From the NCBI RefSeq assembly GCF_020447225.1, contig NZ_JAJAEO010000168.1, positions 1 through 51,276 on the forward strand: a stretch of 51,276 nt of DNA, read 5' to 3'. Under the pieces are notes generated by a model that was not told the origin of the DNA, searched no databases, and saw only the letters and a list, made by a program, of their open reading frames with translations. A program made the translations under genes and the position numbers. Numbering within the stretch: the first letter of the stretch is position 1; each line of letters opens with the position of its first letter. The DNA comes from Methylophaga pinxianii. Lineage in GTDB: Bacteria; Pseudomonadota; Gammaproteobacteria; Nitrosococcales; Methylophagaceae. Shown here piece after piece: positions 1 through 11,695 of this stretch.

Positions 1-1428
<1,428 letters not shown>

Positions 1429-1442
1429 ACTGAGAATTTTAA

Positions 1443-3683
1443 ATGAGTGCATTAGTTGACGATTTAGAACAGCAACCGCTTCGTGAATTTACCGAAAAAG
1501 CGTATCTGGGCTATTCCATGTATGTCATTCTGGATCGGGCCTTGCCACATTTGGCAGATGGCCTCAAACCAGTACAACGTCGTATTGTCTATGCGATGTC
1601 CGAGCTCGGCCTCAGCGCCGTGTCCAAACATAAAAAGTCCGCTCGTACCGTCGGTGACGTCTTAGGTAAATATCATCCTCATGGTGATTCCGCCTGTTAT
1701 GAAGCCATGGTGTTGATGGCCCAGCCTTTCTCCTACCGATATACCTTGATTGATGGGCAGGGCAACTGGGGATCGATGGATGATCCCAAATCCTTTGCGG
1801 CCATGCGTTATACCGAAGCGCGTCTGGCACCTTACGCCCAAACCCTATTGAGTGAATTGGGGCAGGGTACAGTCGAATGGATGCCCAACTTTGATGGCAC
1901 CATGGATGAGCCACAATTACTGCCAGCCAGACTTCCCAATGTGCTGCTCAATGGTGCAACCGGGATTGCGGTCGGTATGGCAACCGATATCCTGCCGCAC
2001 AATTTGCGTGAAGTGGTCAATGCCTGCCTGTTATTACTCAAGTCACCCAAAAGTACACTGGATGATTTGTTAACCGAAATTCAGGGACCGGATTTCCCGA
2101 CGGGCGGTGAAATTGTTTCACCTCAGGCCGAAATTCGTCGTATATATGAAACCGGTCATGGTTCGATTCGTCAGCGTGCGGCGTATAAAGTCGAAGAACA
2201 TGAAGTGATTATTCATGCATTGCCCTATCAGACTTCCGGCGCCAAAGTGCTGGAACAGATCGCGGCACAGATGAATAATAAAAAACTGCCGATGGTGGCT
2301 GATTTACGTGATGAATCCGATCACGAGCAGGCGGTGCGTCTGGTAATTGTGCCGCGCTCCAACCGGGTGGATATCGAAAGTCTGATGTCACACTTGTTTG
2401 CCACAACCGATTTGGAACGCAGCTACCGCGTCAATATGAACATGATTGGCCTGGATGGCCGGCCACAGGTAAAAAACCTGCTGCAGATGCTCAGCGAATG
2501 GTTAACCTACCGAATTCAAACCGTACGTCGTCGCTTGCAATATCGTCTGGATAAAGTGCTGGATCGCATGCATGTGCTTGAAGGTTTGCTGATTGCGTAT
2601 CTGAATATTGACGAAGTGATTGCGATTATTCGTGAAGAAGATGATCCCAAAGCCGAGTTAATGGCGCGCTTTAATCTGAGTGACCGTCAGGCCGAATCCA
2701 TTCTCGAGTTACGTTTACGGCATTTGGCCAAACTGGAAGAAATGAAGCTCAAAGGCGAAATGGACGAGCTCAGCAAAGAACGTAAATCGCTGGAATTACT
2801 GCTGAGCTCGGACACACGTTTGAAATCACTTATCCGTAAAGAATTGACTGCGGATGCTGAAAAATATGGTGACGATCGCCGCAGTGAAATCAAACAACGT
2901 GATGCCGCCAAAGCGCTCAGTGAAACCGAATTATTACCTACAGAACCGCTGACTATTGTGCTGTCTGCCAGTGGCTGGGTGCGAGCCGCCAAAGGTCATG
3001 ATGTGGATCCGGCATCATTAAATTACCGGACCGGCGATCGCTATCTGGCTTCAGTAAAAACCCGAAGCAATCAACAAGTCGTATTTCTGGATGAAAGTGG
3101 CCGCAGTTATTCATTGCCTGCCCATACACTGCCATCGGCAAGAGGCCAGGGCGAACCGTTAAGTGGTCGTCTGCAATCTGCCGCCGAAGTACGGTTTATT
3201 GCCGTTATCGCCGCTGAAAATGAGCAAATGATATTGTTATCCAATACCGCCGGGTATGGTTTTGTTACCCGCTTTGATAATTTACTGGCAAAAAACAAAG
3301 CAGGTAAAGCCTTATTCAATTTGCCGGAAAAGGCGGCTTTATTACCACCGCTGGTAATAGATACCGAAACACCGCAACAACTCGCTGTTGCCGCCGGTGA
3401 TGGGCGTTTATTGGTTTTCCCGATCAGTGAAGTACCTGAACTGAACAAAGGTAAAGGCGTTCGTTTGATCAATATTCCACAGGCCCGTTTCAGCAGTGGC
3501 CAGGAATGGCTGCAATCGGTCACGCTGGTTCCCGAAAATCACAGCCTGACGTTGCACGCCGGCCGCCGTCATCTGACGCTGAAAACGACTGATTTGCAAC
3601 ACTACGCCGGAGAGCGCGGCAAACGCGGACATAAGTTACCGAGAGGACTGCAAAAAGTCAGTGCAGTCGAAGTCGCCGAATAA
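1443..3683 (+). CDS. parC: DNA topoisomerase IV subunit A
   Basis: Breakage-reunion subunit of topoisomerase IV, 746 residues, close to the usual length. The N-terminal winged-helix region carries the catalytic tyrosine Tyr123 in [10 protein letters not shown]. The quinolone-resistance region keeps the wild-type-like Ser83 and Glu87 (equivalent to E. coli ParC Ser80 and Glu84), so no target-site resistance is visible here. A coiled-coil region near residues 420-480 and a C-terminal beta-pinwheel domain follow. The C-terminal domain is of the ParC type and lacks a GyrA-box. It lies directly after parE and before a strong terminator, so the two subunits form one transcription unit. Confidence 0.97.
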   Translation: MSALVDDLEQQPLREFTEKAYLGYSMYVILDRALPHLADGLKPVQRRIVYAMSELGLSAVSKHKKSARTVGDVLGKYHPHGDSACYEAMVLMAQPFSYRYTLIDGQGNWGSMDDPKSFAAMRYTEARLAPYAQTLLSELGQGTVEWMPNFDGTMDEPQLLPARLPNVLLNGATGIAVGMATDILPHNLREVVNACLLLLKSPKSTLDDLLTEIQGPDFPTGGEIVSPQAEIRRIYETGHGSIRQRAAYKVEEHEVIIHALPYQTSGAKVLEQIAAQMNNKKLPMVADLRDESDHEQAVRLVIVPRSNRVDIESLMSHLFATTDLERSYRVNMNMIGLDGRPQVKNLLQMLSEWLTYRIQTVRRRLQYRLDKVLDRMHVLEGLLIAYLNIDEVIAIIREEDDPKAELMARFNLSDRQAESILELRLRHLAKLEEMKLKGEMDELSKERKSLELLLSSDTRLKSLIRKELTADAEKYGDDRRSEIKQRDAAKALSETELLPTEPLTIVLSASGWVRAAKGHDVDPASLNYRTGDRYLASVKTRSNQQVVFLDESGRSYSLPAHTLPSARGQGEPLSGRLQSAAEVRFIAVIAAENEQMILLSNTAGYGFVTRFDNLLAKNKAGKALFNLPEKAALLPPLVIDTETPQQLAVAAGDGRLLVFPISEVPELNKGKGVRLINIPQARFSSGQEWLQSVTLVPENHSLTLHAGRRHLTLKTTDLQHYAGERGKRGHKLPRGLQKVSAVEVAE

Positions 3684-3828
3684 CTCGGTCAATAGGTGTT
3701 CACGGTTGAGCTGACGGTAAAAAACCGAAGCTCAAACAGGATGCTGTTAAGTGAAAGATGGAACGAGCAATGAGGCTATTCCATCCGGATGATGGTAGCG
3801 ATAAAAGATAAACAGCCACCGCTATCAC

Positions 3829-3857
3829 AAAAGGGCATGTTTTCATGCCCTTTTTTA
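3829..3857 (+). terminator. Rho-independent terminator after parC
   Basis: A perfect 9-bp stem (3831-3839 with 3844-3852, AAGGGCATG against CATGCCCTT) with a four-T loop is followed by a T run. It ends the parE-parC unit. Confidence 0.9.
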
Positions 3858-3926
3858 TGTCAGAACCGCGCATTCTTGCTAAGATAGCGGCGAATAAACT
3901 ATTGACGCAACGGGTCAAAAAACATA

Positions 3927-4679
3927 ATGAAAATCCTCATAAGTAACGATGACGGCTACATGGCAAAAGGTATCCGTACACTGGCACGCTCGCTTGCCGG
4001 TCTGGGGGAAATTACTGTCGTCGCTCCCGATCGTAATCGTAGTGGTGCCAGTAACTCGCTCACTCTGGAAAATCCACTAAGACTGGACCGCATGGAAGAC
4101 GGTGTTTACCGAGTCGAAGGCACCCCAACGGATTGTGTGCATCTTGCAATTACCGGTTTACTGGAAGAAGAACCCGATATGGTGGTTTCAGGCATCAATG
4201 CCGGCGCTAATCTGGGTGATGATGTATTGTATTCGGGCACCGTAGCTGCCGCGATGGAAGGACGTTTTCTCGGTTTGCCAGCCATTGCCATTTCGCTGGC
4301 AAGCTTTGAAGGTAAACACTATGAAACCGCCGGCTGGGTGGCGCAACAGTTAGTCGAAAGACTTAAATCTGTAGCATTACCCGCTGATACTATTCTTAAT
4401 GTGAACGTACCTGATTTACCCATAGAAGAAATTATCGGCTTTGAAAGTACCCGCCTGGGCCATCGGCATAAAGCCGAACCGGTGATCAAAGAATTTGATC
4501 CTCGTGGCAGACCAATGTACTGGATTGGTCCGGCCGGCCAGGAACAGGATGCTGGTCCTGGCACTGACTTTGATGCCATTCGGCGTGGTGCGGTTTCAGT
4601 GACACCATTGCAGATTGATTTGACTCGATACGATGCGATTGATGGCGTATCAAGATGGTTGGAAAGCACTTTGTCATGA
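3927..4679 (+). CDS. surE: 5'/3'-nucleotidase SurE (stationary-phase survival)
   Basis: Metal-dependent nucleoside monophosphate phosphatase, 250 residues, the usual length. The N-terminus holds the family metal ligands Asp8 and Asp9 in ISNDDGY and Ser39 in DRNRSGASN; the [13 protein letters not shown] stretch supplies the conserved Asn, and [11 protein letters not shown] follows. It heads the conserved surE-pcm-(yqaA)-nlpD cluster of gammaproteobacteria. Its stop codon overlaps the pcm start as ATGA at 4676-4679, indicating translational coupling. Confidence 0.96.
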   Translation: MKILISNDDGYMAKGIRTLARSLAGLGEITVVAPDRNRSGASNSLTLENPLRLDRMEDGVYRVEGTPTDCVHLAITGLLEEEPDMVVSGINAGANLGDDVLYSGTVAAAMEGRFLGLPAIAISLASFEGKHYETAGWVAQQLVERLKSVALPADTILNVNVPDLPIEEIIGFESTRLGHRHKAEPVIKEFDPRGRPMYWIGPAGQEQDAGPGTDFDAIRRGAVSVTPLQIDLTRYDAIDGVSRWLESTLS

Positions 4680-5338
4680 TCGCCGATCCACGCGGAATAG
4701 GAATGACTTCGCAGCGGACACGGGATCGTTTGATCCAGCGTCTGCAAGAGCGGGGTATCAAGAATATTCAATTACTCTCAGTGATGCGCCAGTGTCCGAG
4801 GCATTTATTTGTTGATGAAGCCTTAGCCAGCAGAGCCTATGAAGACACTGCATTGCCTATCGGGTTGGGACAGACCATTTCACAACCCTATATTGTGGCG
4901 AGAATGACTGAAATCCTGCTGCAGGGTGGCCCCAGAAATAAAGTGTTGGAAGTCGGTACGGGCTCCGGTTATCAAACCGCCGTGTTATCTGAGCTGGTGC
5001 CCAGAGTGTTCAGTGTGGAACGGATTGCGCCTTTATTAAAACAGGCCAGAGAACGTTTCTATCATTTAAAGCTCAACAATATTCGACTCAAGCACAGCGA
5101 TGGCAATTGGGGCTGGCCGGAAAACGGCCCTTATGATGGCATTATCGTCACTTGTGGTGCAGAACAGATTCCCCCGACATTGCTGGAGCAATTGGCACCG
5201 GGCGGGCGATTGGTGATTCCAGTCGGTGGTAGTAAAGGCCAAATCCTCAAAGTCATTGACAGGATTGGTGGTAAGTTTGAAGAAACGGAATGGGACGCCG
5301 TGAGTTTTGTCCCACTACTCAGCGGACAAATTGGATGA
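4676..5338 (+). CDS. pcm: Protein-L-isoaspartate O-methyltransferase
   Basis: Repairs damaged proteins by methylating L-isoaspartyl residues with S-adenosylmethionine. About 220 residues, with the family signature [19 protein letters not shown], the SAM-binding motif [13 protein letters not shown] and a C-terminal FVPLLSGQ. The start at 4676 is chosen because it forms an ATGA overlap with surE; an in-frame ATG at 4655 lies inside surE and would add only seven residues. The stop again overlaps the next gene as ATGA. A second, fused copy of this enzyme domain lies at 48391. Confidence 0.95.
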   Translation: MIADPRGIGMTSQRTRDRLIQRLQERGIKNIQLLSVMRQCPRHLFVDEALASRAYEDTALPIGLGQTISQPYIVARMTEILLQGGPRNKVLEVGTGSGYQTAVLSELVPRVFSVERIAPLLKQARERFYHLKLNNIRLKHSDGNWGWPENGPYDGIIVTCGAEQIPPTLLEQLAPGGRLVIPVGGSKGQILKVIDRIGGKFEETEWDAVSFVPLLSGQIG

Positions 5339-5910
5339 AATTATTTTCGGGGCTTTACCTCAAAGTGATGCAATGGGCCAGGCATAAACATGCCACCTAT
5401 TGGTTGGCATTAGTCAGCTTCAGTGAATCTTCCTTTTTTCTCATTCCCCCCGATGTCATGCTGGCACCCATGTCGTTGGCCAGACCTGATAAAGCCTGGT
5501 TTTATGCAGGCTTAACAACAATAACGTCGGTGTTAGGAGGCTTATTAGGCTACTTGATCGGGGTATTTGCCTTACAGCTGGTAGAGCCCTGGATCATCCA
5601 GTTCGGCTATATCGAAGCATATGAAACGGCACAGCAATGGTTTAATAATTATGGTTTTTGGGCCATCTTTTTAGCCGGATTTACCCCCATCCCATACAAA
5701 ATTTTTACCATTGCCGCCGGTGCGATCGGCATGTTGTTACTGCCGTTTATTCTAGGGTCCCTGATTGGTCGGGGCATGCGATTTTTTCTCGTTGCGGGTC
5801 TGATGAAATGGGGCGGTCCCGCATTTGAAGAAAAATTACATCTATGGGTCGATCGACTTGGCTGGCTGACAGTTGGTCTGCTGGTTGTGGCTTATCTGAT
5901 ATTTATCTAA
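5335..5910 (+). CDS. YqaA-family (DedA/SNARE-associated) inner-membrane protein
   Basis: Predicted integral membrane protein of about 191 residues in the YqaA branch of the DedA/VTT superfamily; the function of this branch is not settled. Visible features are an N-terminal segment with [19 protein letters not shown], several hydrophobic spans, and the glycine-rich [19 protein letters not shown] loop typical of the family. The start at 5335 overlaps the pcm stop (ATGA); an upstream in-frame start at 5290 lies inside pcm and is less likely. This gene also sits between pcm and nlpD in other gammaproteobacteria, which supports the call. Confidence 0.88.
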   Translation: MKLFSGLYLKVMQWARHKHATYWLALVSFSESSFFLIPPDVMLAPMSLARPDKAWFYAGLTTITSVLGGLLGYLIGVFALQLVEPWIIQFGYIEAYETAQQWFNNYGFWAIFLAGFTPIPYKIFTIAAGAIGMLLLPFILGSLIGRGMRFFLVAGLMKWGGPAFEEKLHLWVDRLGWLTVGLLVVAYLIFI

Positions 5911-5912
5911 CC

Positions 5913-6743
5913 ATGAAACTGTTACTGATTTCGTTAATGTTTTTATTAACCGCCTGTAGCGGTAACTATGCATTAGCGCCGATTGGTCGGGAAGATACGG
6001 GAAGAGCACAGCCAAGACCCGAACCGACTACAGCACCGAACAGTTACACCGTCAAACGAGGCGATACACTGTATTCGATCAGTTTCCGTTACGGCATGGA
6101 TTATCGTGACGTAGCGCGTATCAACGGTATCCGTTCACCGTATACCATCTATGTCGGTCAAAAACTCAAGTTTAAAGGCGCGCCGGTTGTCGCCAGTACC
6201 ACGCGTCCCTCATCAAGCCGGACAATAACGACTCAACCGTCTTCCCCCTCGATAACGCGGCCTTCGTCATCATCTCAACCATCACGGCCATCTACCGCCA
6301 CGCAAACGCCACAAGTGAAACCATCAACACCTGCACCATCTGCTGCAACAGCCGTCACAGCAGGTAATGAAAGCTTAATCTGGCGCTGGCCGACCGAAGG
6401 CCGAGTGGTGTCGACATTTTCTGAATCCGCAGCAGGTCGTAAAGGGATTAATATCACCGGTAAACAGGGACAACCGGTTATAGCCGCTGCTGAAGGCAAA
6501 GTGGTATACAGCGGTAACGGGTTACCACGTTACGGTAATCTATTGATCATCAAACACAACGATACGTATTTAAGTGCTTATGCTCACAATGATACCCTGC
6601 TGGTGAAAGAGGGTGATTCGGTAAAAAGCGGTCAGCGTATTGCCACACTTGGCCGATCCGGAACGCAGACGGATCAATTGCATTTTGAAATTCGCCGTAA
6701 CGGTAAACCGGTCGATCCGTTACGCTTTCTGCCTAAACAATAA
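5913..6743 (+). CDS. nlpD: NlpD-like lipoprotein, amidase activator
   Basis: Outer-membrane lipoprotein that activates periplasmic cell-wall amidases during division. The start at 5913, two bases after the previous stop, gives a lipoprotein signal with lipobox LTAC and modified Cys15. A LysM domain (about residues 43-88, [18 protein letters not shown]) is followed by a Ser/Thr/Pro-rich linker and an M23 peptidase-like domain. The M23 metal ligands look lost: the usual GxDI is GINI and the terminal HxH is QLH. That is expected for a non-catalytic activator of the NlpD/EnvC kind. In enterics rpoS follows nlpD; here prfB follows instead. Confidence 0.9.
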   Translation: MKLLLISLMFLLTACSGNYALAPIGREDTGRAQPRPEPTTAPNSYTVKRGDTLYSISFRYGMDYRDVARINGIRSPYTIYVGQKLKFKGAPVVASTTRPSSSRTITTQPSSPSITRPSSSSQPSRPSTATQTPQVKPSTPAPSAATAVTAGNESLIWRWPTEGRVVSTFSESAAGRKGINITGKQGQPVIAAAEGKVVYSGNGLPRYGNLLIIKHNDTYLSAYAHNDTLLVKEGDSVKSGQRIATLGRSGTQTDQLHFEIRRNGKPVDPLRFLPKQ

Positions 6744-6780
6744 GCCGCATTATCCGTTACAATAACGGGTTTGCTGCGGC
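6744..6780 (+). other. Hairpin between nlpD and prfB
   Basis: Nested inverted repeats: outer GCCGCA (6744-6749) with TGCGGC (6775-6780), and inner CCGTTA (6754-6759) with TAACGG (6763-6768). There is no T run after it, so it could be a factor-dependent terminator, an RNA-stability structure or a leader element of prfB. Its position directly after the nlpD stop favours an end-of-transcript role. Confidence 0.5.
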
Positions 6781-6813
6781 AACATTATCAATCTATTTCA
6801 ATGAGGTACTAGC

Positions 6814-7909
6814 GTGGAACTCGGCGCGACGATGCAACGAATTAAAACTCTCCGCGATCGCAGTGACGATCTTAGGGGGTATCTTTGACTTCGATACCAA
6901 GGCAGAACGCCTGATTGAAGTCACCCGCGAGCTGGAAGATCCAGCCGTCTGGAACAATCCTGAAAATGCCCAGAAACTCGGGCAGGAACGCTCTACACTG
7001 GAGCGTATCGTCAAAACCCTGTCATCGCACCGCGAAGTGCTTGATGATGCCAAAGACCTGCTCGAACTCGCTGTAGAAGAAAACGACGAAGACACTTTTA
7101 ATGCCGTTAACAATGATCTGGACGAGCTGGAAAAAGGTCTGGAAAAACTTGAATTCCAGCGCATGTTCTCCGGCAAGCTCGACGCCAACAGCGCCTATCT
7201 GGATATTCAATCCGGCTCTGGCGGTACCGAAGCACAGGACTGGGCCAACATTATTCTGCGTATGTATCTGCGTTGGGGCGAAGCGCAGGGCTATAAAGTC
7301 ACGCTGATGGAAGTCTCCGAAGGTGAGGTAGCCGGTATCAAGAGCGCCACCGTTCGTTTTGAAGGTGAATATGCCTTTGGCATGTTGCGTACCGAAACAG
7401 GTGTACATCGTCTGGTACGTAAATCACCGTTTGATTCCGGTGCCCGTCGTCATACCTCATTTGCCTCGGTGTTTGTTTATCCGGAAGTGGATGACACCAT
7501 CGAAATCGACATTAATCCATCTGATTTACGTATTGATACCTACCGCTCAAGCGGTGCTGGTGGTCAGCACGTTAACACCACCGATTCAGCGGTACGTATT
7601 ACTCACGTACCCACTAATACCGTGGTGCAATGTCAGATGGAACGTTCACAGCATAAAAACCGTGACCAGGCGATGAGCCAGTTACGCGCCAAACTGTATG
7701 AGCTGGAATTACAAAAACAAAACGAAGTAAAACAGGCTGCCGAAGAATCCAAATCGGATATCGGCTGGGGCAGTCAAATCCGCTCCTATGTACTCGATCA
7801 ATCACGCATCAAAGATTTACGTACCGGTGTCGAAACCGGAAACACGCAGGCTGTTCTGGATGGCGATCTGGATCAATTCATTGAAGCCTCACTCAAATCA
7901 GGTTTATAA
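6814..7909 (+). CDS. prfB: Peptide chain release factor 2, programmed +1 frameshift
   Basis: Recognises UGA and UAA stop codons and releases the peptide. Translation begins at GTG 6814 (GAGG about 7 bases upstream) and runs 24 codons to an in-frame TGA at 6886. A +1 shift at CTT-TGA joins it to the main frame, giving about 364 residues, matching E. coli RF2. The SPF specificity motif is in RKSPFDSG and the catalytic GGQ in SGAGGQHVN. Read without the shift, the protein would appear to start at 6863 and lose its proper N-terminus. It lies 11 bases before lysS, the classic prfB-lysS pair. Confidence 0.96.
6874..6888 (+). promoter_or_regulatory. RF2 autoregulatory frameshift site
   Basis: The sequence reads AGG GGG TAT CTT TGA C. 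The internal Shine-Dalgarno-like AGGGGG sits three bases before the CTT slippery codon, and the UGA is followed by C, a weak termination context. This is the canonical prfB arrangement: low RF2 lets the ribosome slip +1 and make more RF2. Confidence 0.95.
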
Positions 7910-7920
7910 GCGAATCCAAC

Positions 7921-9414
7921 ATGACCCAAGAAACAGAATTTGACGAAAACCGACTGATTGCCCAACGTCGTGAAAAACTGGCCGCCATTCGTGAGCAAGG
8001 CAATGCCTTCCCCAACGACTTCCGTCGCAATGTGATGAACGGCGAGTTGCAAACCGAATATGCCGAATGGGATGGCGATCAACTCAAAGCCACACCACGT
8101 CGTGTAGCGATTGCCGGTCGGATGATGACCAAACGGGTCATGGGTAAAGCCAGCTTTGCCACCGTGCGTGATATGTCTGGTGATATCCAGCTTTATGTCG
8201 CGCGTGATGAATTACCCGAAGGCGTCTATCCCCAATTCAAAACCTGGGATAACGGCGACATCATCGCTGCCGAAGGTACCTTATTCCGTACCCAAAAGGG
8301 CGAGTTGTCAGTCCATGTTGAAACCATCAAATTACTGACCAAATCACTGCGGCCATTACCGGAAAAATTCCACGGTCTGTCCGATATGGAAACACGCTAT
8401 CGCCAGCGCTATGTCGACTTGATCATGAACGAAGCCAGCCGCGAAACCTTCCGGATTCGTACCAAAGTCATTGATGGCGTGCGTCGTTACCTGATGGATA
8501 AAGACTACCTTGAAGTCGAAACGCCAATGATGCAGGCGATTCCCGGCGGTGCCACAGCCAGACCGTTCACCACTTATCACAATGCGTTAGATATGGATCT
8601 GTTCCTGCGTATCGCACCGGAACTGTATCTGAAACGACTGATTGTCGGTGGCTTTGAACGGGTGTTTGAAATCAACCGTAATTTCCGTAACGAAGGTCTG
8701 TCTACCCGTCATAATCCTGAATTCACTATGGTCGAGTTTTATCAGGCCTATGCCGATTTCAATGATCTGATGGATCTCACCGAAGATATGCTGCGTACTG
8801 TGACTCAGAATGTACTCGGCAGCAGTCAGGTGCATTATCAAGGTCTGGATATTGATTTTGCTAAGCCATTTGATCGCATGACCGTTAAAGATTCCATTCT
8901 GCATTTCAACCCGAATCTGAAAGCCGAACAACTCGACAGCATTGAAGCCGCCAGAGAAGTCGCCCAGGGCTTGGGTATTCCACTCAAAGACAGCTATGGT
9001 CTTGGCAAAGTGCAAATCGAAATCTTCGAAAAAACCGTCGAACATCAACTGATGCAACCGACCTTTATCACCGCCTACCCAACCGAAGTCTCGCCATTGG
9101 CAAGACGCAGTGATAACGACCCGTTTGTTACCGACCGATTTGAATTCTTCGTCGGCGGCCGTGAAATCGCCAATGGTTTCTCGGAATTAAATGACGCAGA
9201 AGACCAGGCCGAACGATTCAAAGCCCAAGTCGCCGAAAAAGATGCCGGTGATATCGAAGCCATGCATTACGACGCTGACTATATCCGAGCTCTGGAATAC
9301 GGTATGCCACCAACAGCGGGAGAGGGGATTGGTATTGATCGACTGGTGATGTTGTTGACGGATTCACCTTCGATTAGAGATGTTTTACTGTTTCCGCATA
9401 TGCGGCCTGAGTAA
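7921..9414 (+). CDS. lysS: Lysyl-tRNA synthetase, class II
   Basis: Charges tRNA-Lys. 497 residues, close to the usual 500. An N-terminal OB-fold anticodon-binding domain (about residues 60-150, with [12 protein letters not shown]) precedes a class II catalytic core: motif 2 has FRNEG at 255-259 followed by [17 protein letters not shown], and motif 3 is [24 protein letters not shown] at the C-terminus. It follows prfB by 11 bases and is closed by a hairpin terminator, so it is the last gene of that unit. Confidence 0.97.
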   Translation: MTQETEFDENRLIAQRREKLAAIREQGNAFPNDFRRNVMNGELQTEYAEWDGDQLKATPRRVAIAGRMMTKRVMGKASFATVRDMSGDIQLYVARDELPEGVYPQFKTWDNGDIIAAEGTLFRTQKGELSVHVETIKLLTKSLRPLPEKFHGLSDMETRYRQRYVDLIMNEASRETFRIRTKVIDGVRRYLMDKDYLEVETPMMQAIPGGATARPFTTYHNALDMDLFLRIAPELYLKRLIVGGFERVFEINRNFRNEGLSTRHNPEFTMVEFYQAYADFNDLMDLTEDMLRTVTQNVLGSSQVHYQGLDIDFAKPFDRMTVKDSILHFNPNLKAEQLDSIEAAREVAQGLGIPLKDSYGLGKVQIEIFEKTVEHQLMQPTFITAYPTEVSPLARRSDNDPFVTDRFEFFVGGREIANGFSELNDAEDQAERFKAQVAEKDAGDIEAMHYDADYIRALEYGMPPTAGEGIGIDRLVMLLTDSPSIRDVLLFPHMRPE

Positions 9415-9437
9415 GATGATATATATATTTAAAATAA

Positions 9438-9463
9438 GAAACGGGCCATTGGTCCGTTTTTTA
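9438..9463 (+). terminator. Terminator after lysS
   Basis: AACGGGCC (9440-9447) pairs with GGTCCGTT (9451-9458), one G-T wobble, three-base loop, followed by a T run. Confidence 0.85.
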
Positions 9464-9843
9464 TGCTCTATATAAATTGAGCATTTAGATAATAAATAAG
9501 AACTATTCCAAGTCGCTTAAATCCTTGCTACACATTTCAAATGCGACTATGGTTCACGGTATCAATAAGTAAGCTTTCAAATTATCAAATTGCTTATATC
9601 AATAGACTCTTATCTTTTTGTTCTTGCTAGCGACAGTTTGAATAATAAACTGACCACTCTTGTGGGGTCAGTCTCGTGGAGGGGACAGGAAATCGTGGAG
9701 ATATCATGAGCAAGCTAAAAATCAAACACTCTGGCCCTATTGATTTTTTTTCAATGCTTTATTTCGAGCAAGTTTGGTTCATTATATTTATGATCCATTC
9801 ACGTTAATAATTATTATGAGGTCGCAGACCTCATTAACAGACT
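9464..9843. other. Gene-poor lead-in to the cassette array
   Basis: No convincing gene and no trace of an integrase on either strand. It is A+T-rich and holds two inverted repeats. One is ACTGACC (9649-9655) with GGTCAGT (9666-9672), related to the REP-like repeats further right. The other is ATGAGGTC (9816-9823) with GACCTCAT (9827-9834), just before the first cassette. A 32-codon frame from 9706 has no recognisable homology. The stretch could contain an attI-like site or a promoter for the cassettes, but neither can be shown. Confidence 0.5.
9649..9672. repeat. REP-like inverted repeat, divergent copy
   Basis: ACTGACC and GGTCAGT separated by 10 bases. It shares the GTCAG/CTGAC core and flanking G-rich run with the repeats at 14401, 14852 and 14979 but has a different loop. 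Confidence 0.45.
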
Positions 9844-9863
9844 GTTAGAGCTTAAGTATAGAT

Positions 9864-10319
9864 ATGAGAATTCCCACGGATCTGGAAATATTAAATACGA
9901 TTTACCGCATATATCATTCTGACTTTGTTGCTTTTGAAAGAGGTGATGGGGCGCGGGATTCGAGAATCTATGTTCCGATTGACTGCAAGAAAATTGCTGG
10001 CGAGCTTAAAGTGGATCCTGACATTGTCTTTGGTCGCTTGTACTACCACTTAGAGAAGCAGTACGGTTACAAACAAGATGATGGGAGTAATGTTCATTTC
10101 TTTGCTCGCAAAGTTGGAAATGACCCAAGGTGCATAAACTTTCCACTTATGACCTCAGTTTTGGCTGGCTTGCGCCAAGAGAAAAGGAAGTTTTGGATAG
10201 GAACCGCAATCGCTATTCTTGCACTGGTTGTTTCAGCTGTCTCATTGACTGTTTCAGTTACGCAATCGGGAGGCTCTAACAAGTCAATGCTTCCGACCGT
10301 TGAAGCGGCGGCTGATTGA
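9864..10319 (+). CDS. Cassette 1: hypothetical membrane-anchored protein
   Basis: 151 residues. The first 95 or so are soluble and look like a small winged-helix-type domain (IYVPIDCKKIAGEL, then VFGRLYYHLEKQYGY). A single hydrophobic span follows at about residues 110-130 (WIGTAIAILALVVSAVSLTV). The last dozen or so residues are encoded by the attC palindrome itself, so the tail is probably not functional sequence. Function unknown; I recognise it only as the type of protein common in cassette arrays. It begins 14 bases after the first GTT core. Confidence 0.75.
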   Translation: MRIPTDLEILNTIYRIYHSDFVAFERGDGARDSRIYVPIDCKKIAGELKVDPDIVFGRLYYHLEKQYGYKQDDGSNVHFFARKVGNDPRCINFPLMTSVLAGLRQEKRKFWIGTAIAILALVVSAVSLTVSVTQSGGSNKSMLPTVEAAAD

Positions 10320-10329
10320 GGCGTTAGGA
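10274..10329 (+). repeat. attC site 1
   Basis: Starts with CTCTAAC (10274-10280) and ends with GTTAGGA (10323-10329). The arms are complementary (TAAC-xx-TCAAT against ATTGA-xx-GTTA). At about 56 bases it is a short attC. It overlaps the 3' end of cassette ORF 1. Confidence 0.75.
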
Positions 10330-10335
10330 GTACTC

Positions 10336-10680
10336 GTGAACTATAATAATCGCATATTTTTTGGAAAATCCAATTCAGCTAACGGTGAGGTCAGCGAATC
10401 AACACGTTTTTATTACTATCAAAACGCAGATCAAGTTTGGGCTGATTATTCTGGCGGTGAGATTGTAAGTGGACATCTTCAAGGGAAGGTATTTGCCGAT
10501 GGCAGCCTTGAGTTTATGTACCATCACGAAAACATCCACGGTGAGCTGATGGCTGGTAAATGCCGTTCAACGCCTCATCAGAGCCCAGATGGAAAGCTGG
10601 TTCTCAAAGAAAGCTGGCAATGGTTTACTGGGGATCAAACGACAGGAACATCAGAGCTTGAAGAGGTTGTTGAATCCTAA
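10336..10680 (+). CDS. Cassette 2: conserved cassette protein of unknown function
   Basis: 114 residues from GTG 10336, chosen because AGGAG lies five bases upstream; an earlier in-frame ATG at 10300 lies inside attC 1. The sequence is a compact beta-rich protein, with FYYYQNADQVWADYSGGEIVSG and GELMAGKCRSTP followed by LKESWQWFTGD. I recognise this pattern from integron cassettes, where relatives are sometimes labelled N-acetylglutamate synthase without support; I do not adopt that function. The stop codon TAA is part of the next attC core. Confidence 0.8.
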   Translation: MNYNNRIFFGKSNSANGEVSESTRFYYYQNADQVWADYSGGEIVSGHLQGKVFADGSLEFMYHHENIHGELMAGKCRSTPHQSPDGKLVLKESWQWFTGDQTTGTSELEEVVES

Positions 10681-10755
10681 CAAACACCAGCACATTCACT
10701 CCCTGCGGTCGCTGGACTCGCAACAAGTTGCTCGCCTGTGTGGTGGGCGTTATAA
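10675..10755 (+). repeat. attC site 2
   Basis: TCCTAAC (10675-10681) to GTTATAA (10749-10755), about 81 bases. The interior pairs around GGTCGCTGGACTCGC. It contains the stop of cassette ORF 2. Confidence 0.85.
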
Positions 10756-10779
10756 GCCATTCGAACTATGGAGAAATGA

Positions 10780-11604
10780 ATGAAAGTTTCAAAGGTCATA
10801 GGAATTATTCTTATTTTTGTTGCTCTCGTTGGATGCGATCAGATATTGCCCGAACCGACAATTGACACATCATCAGATGAAAATATGAAGCAGTCATCTC
10901 AAAAGGTTCGTGAATCGCTACCAGAAGGTGAAAAAGAAAAATTTGATGAAGCGCTCCAACTTTTAGCCTTTAACCAATTAGATCTGAAAGTTCTCTTAGC
11001 CGAAGGGGCAGCGGGTGTTGGTAATTTAGAAAATAAAATGAAAGAATCTTTGAGCGGCAAAACAGCCTCACAAGTAATCGCTGAGGCGGAGCGCATAAAA
11101 CTTGAGCGGGAAGCTAGGCAAAGACAACAAGCGCTGGATGAAATAAAGGAACTTGAGATGGCGCGCGCTAATGCCGAGACTGCTAGAGAACAGCTTAAGA
11201 AATTTGAGGTTCTTCGGTCACGCTTTTATCAGGAAGAGCAACGTTACACTGGAAAGCAGCCAATTATCGAAATAACAGTAAAGAACGGAACTGATACGGC
11301 TGTCTCCCGAGCATATTTTGAGGGGGTTCTCGCTAGCCCGGGTCGCAGTGTCCCGTGGCACAAAGACTCATTTAACTACAGCATATCTGGTGGTTTAGAA
11401 CCCGGAGAAGAACAGAGTTGGCGTTTAGCTCCAAACTTGTTCTCAGACTGGGGAAAAGTAGAAGCTCCTGCTGATGCGGTCTTCACGGTAACTGTTGAAA
11501 AAATTGATGGGGCGGATGGAAAAACTCTCTCTTCAACAACGGACTTCAAAGATCGTGATAGAACGCGTCTTGCTGAGCTAAAAGCAAAATACGGTATTCA
11601 ATAG
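10780..11604 (+). CDS. Cassette 3: DUF6694-like lipoprotein
   Basis: 274 residues. The N-terminus is a lipoprotein signal (hydrophobic core IIGIILIFVALVG-type, lipobox LVGC, Cys19). A predicted helical region follows (about 35-150) with ESLPEGEKEKFDEALQLL, the GKTASQVIAEAE motif and a long coiled-coil-like segment. The C-terminal part (160-255) resembles an immunoglobulin-like beta domain (IIEITVKNGTDTAVSRAYFEGVL). The first half matches my memory of the DUF6694 lipoprotein family, often found in cassettes. Probably periplasmic; role unknown. Confidence 0.8.
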   Translation: MKVSKVIGIILIFVALVGCDQILPEPTIDTSSDENMKQSSQKVRESLPEGEKEKFDEALQLLAFNQLDLKVLLAEGAAGVGNLENKMKESLSGKTASQVIAEAERIKLEREARQRQQALDEIKELEMARANAETAREQLKKFEVLRSRFYQEEQRYTGKQPIIEITVKNGTDTAVSRAYFEGVLASPGRSVPWHKDSFNYSISGGLEPGEEQSWRLAPNLFSDWGKVEAPADAVFTVTVEKIDGADGKTLSSTTDFKDRDRTRLAELKAKYGIQ

Positions 11605-11608
11605 TGGC

Positions 11609-11688
11609 ATATAACAAGGCTATAGTGCGGGACTGCCTACACGCCACTTCGCTTTGTTCCGGCAGCCCCATACATTGCGGCGTTAGGC
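11609..11688 (+). repeat. attC site 3
   Basis: ATATAAC (11609-11615) to GTTAGGC (11682-11688), 80 bases, with GGGACTGCC and GGCAGCCCC arms around a CACTTCGCTTTG apex. A textbook attC. Confidence 0.92.
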
Positions 11689-11695
11689 AAATTTA

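Noticed and set aside
9706-9804. 32-codon frame upstream of the cassettes
   Set aside because: No recognisable similarity or clear ribosome site, and too short to support.
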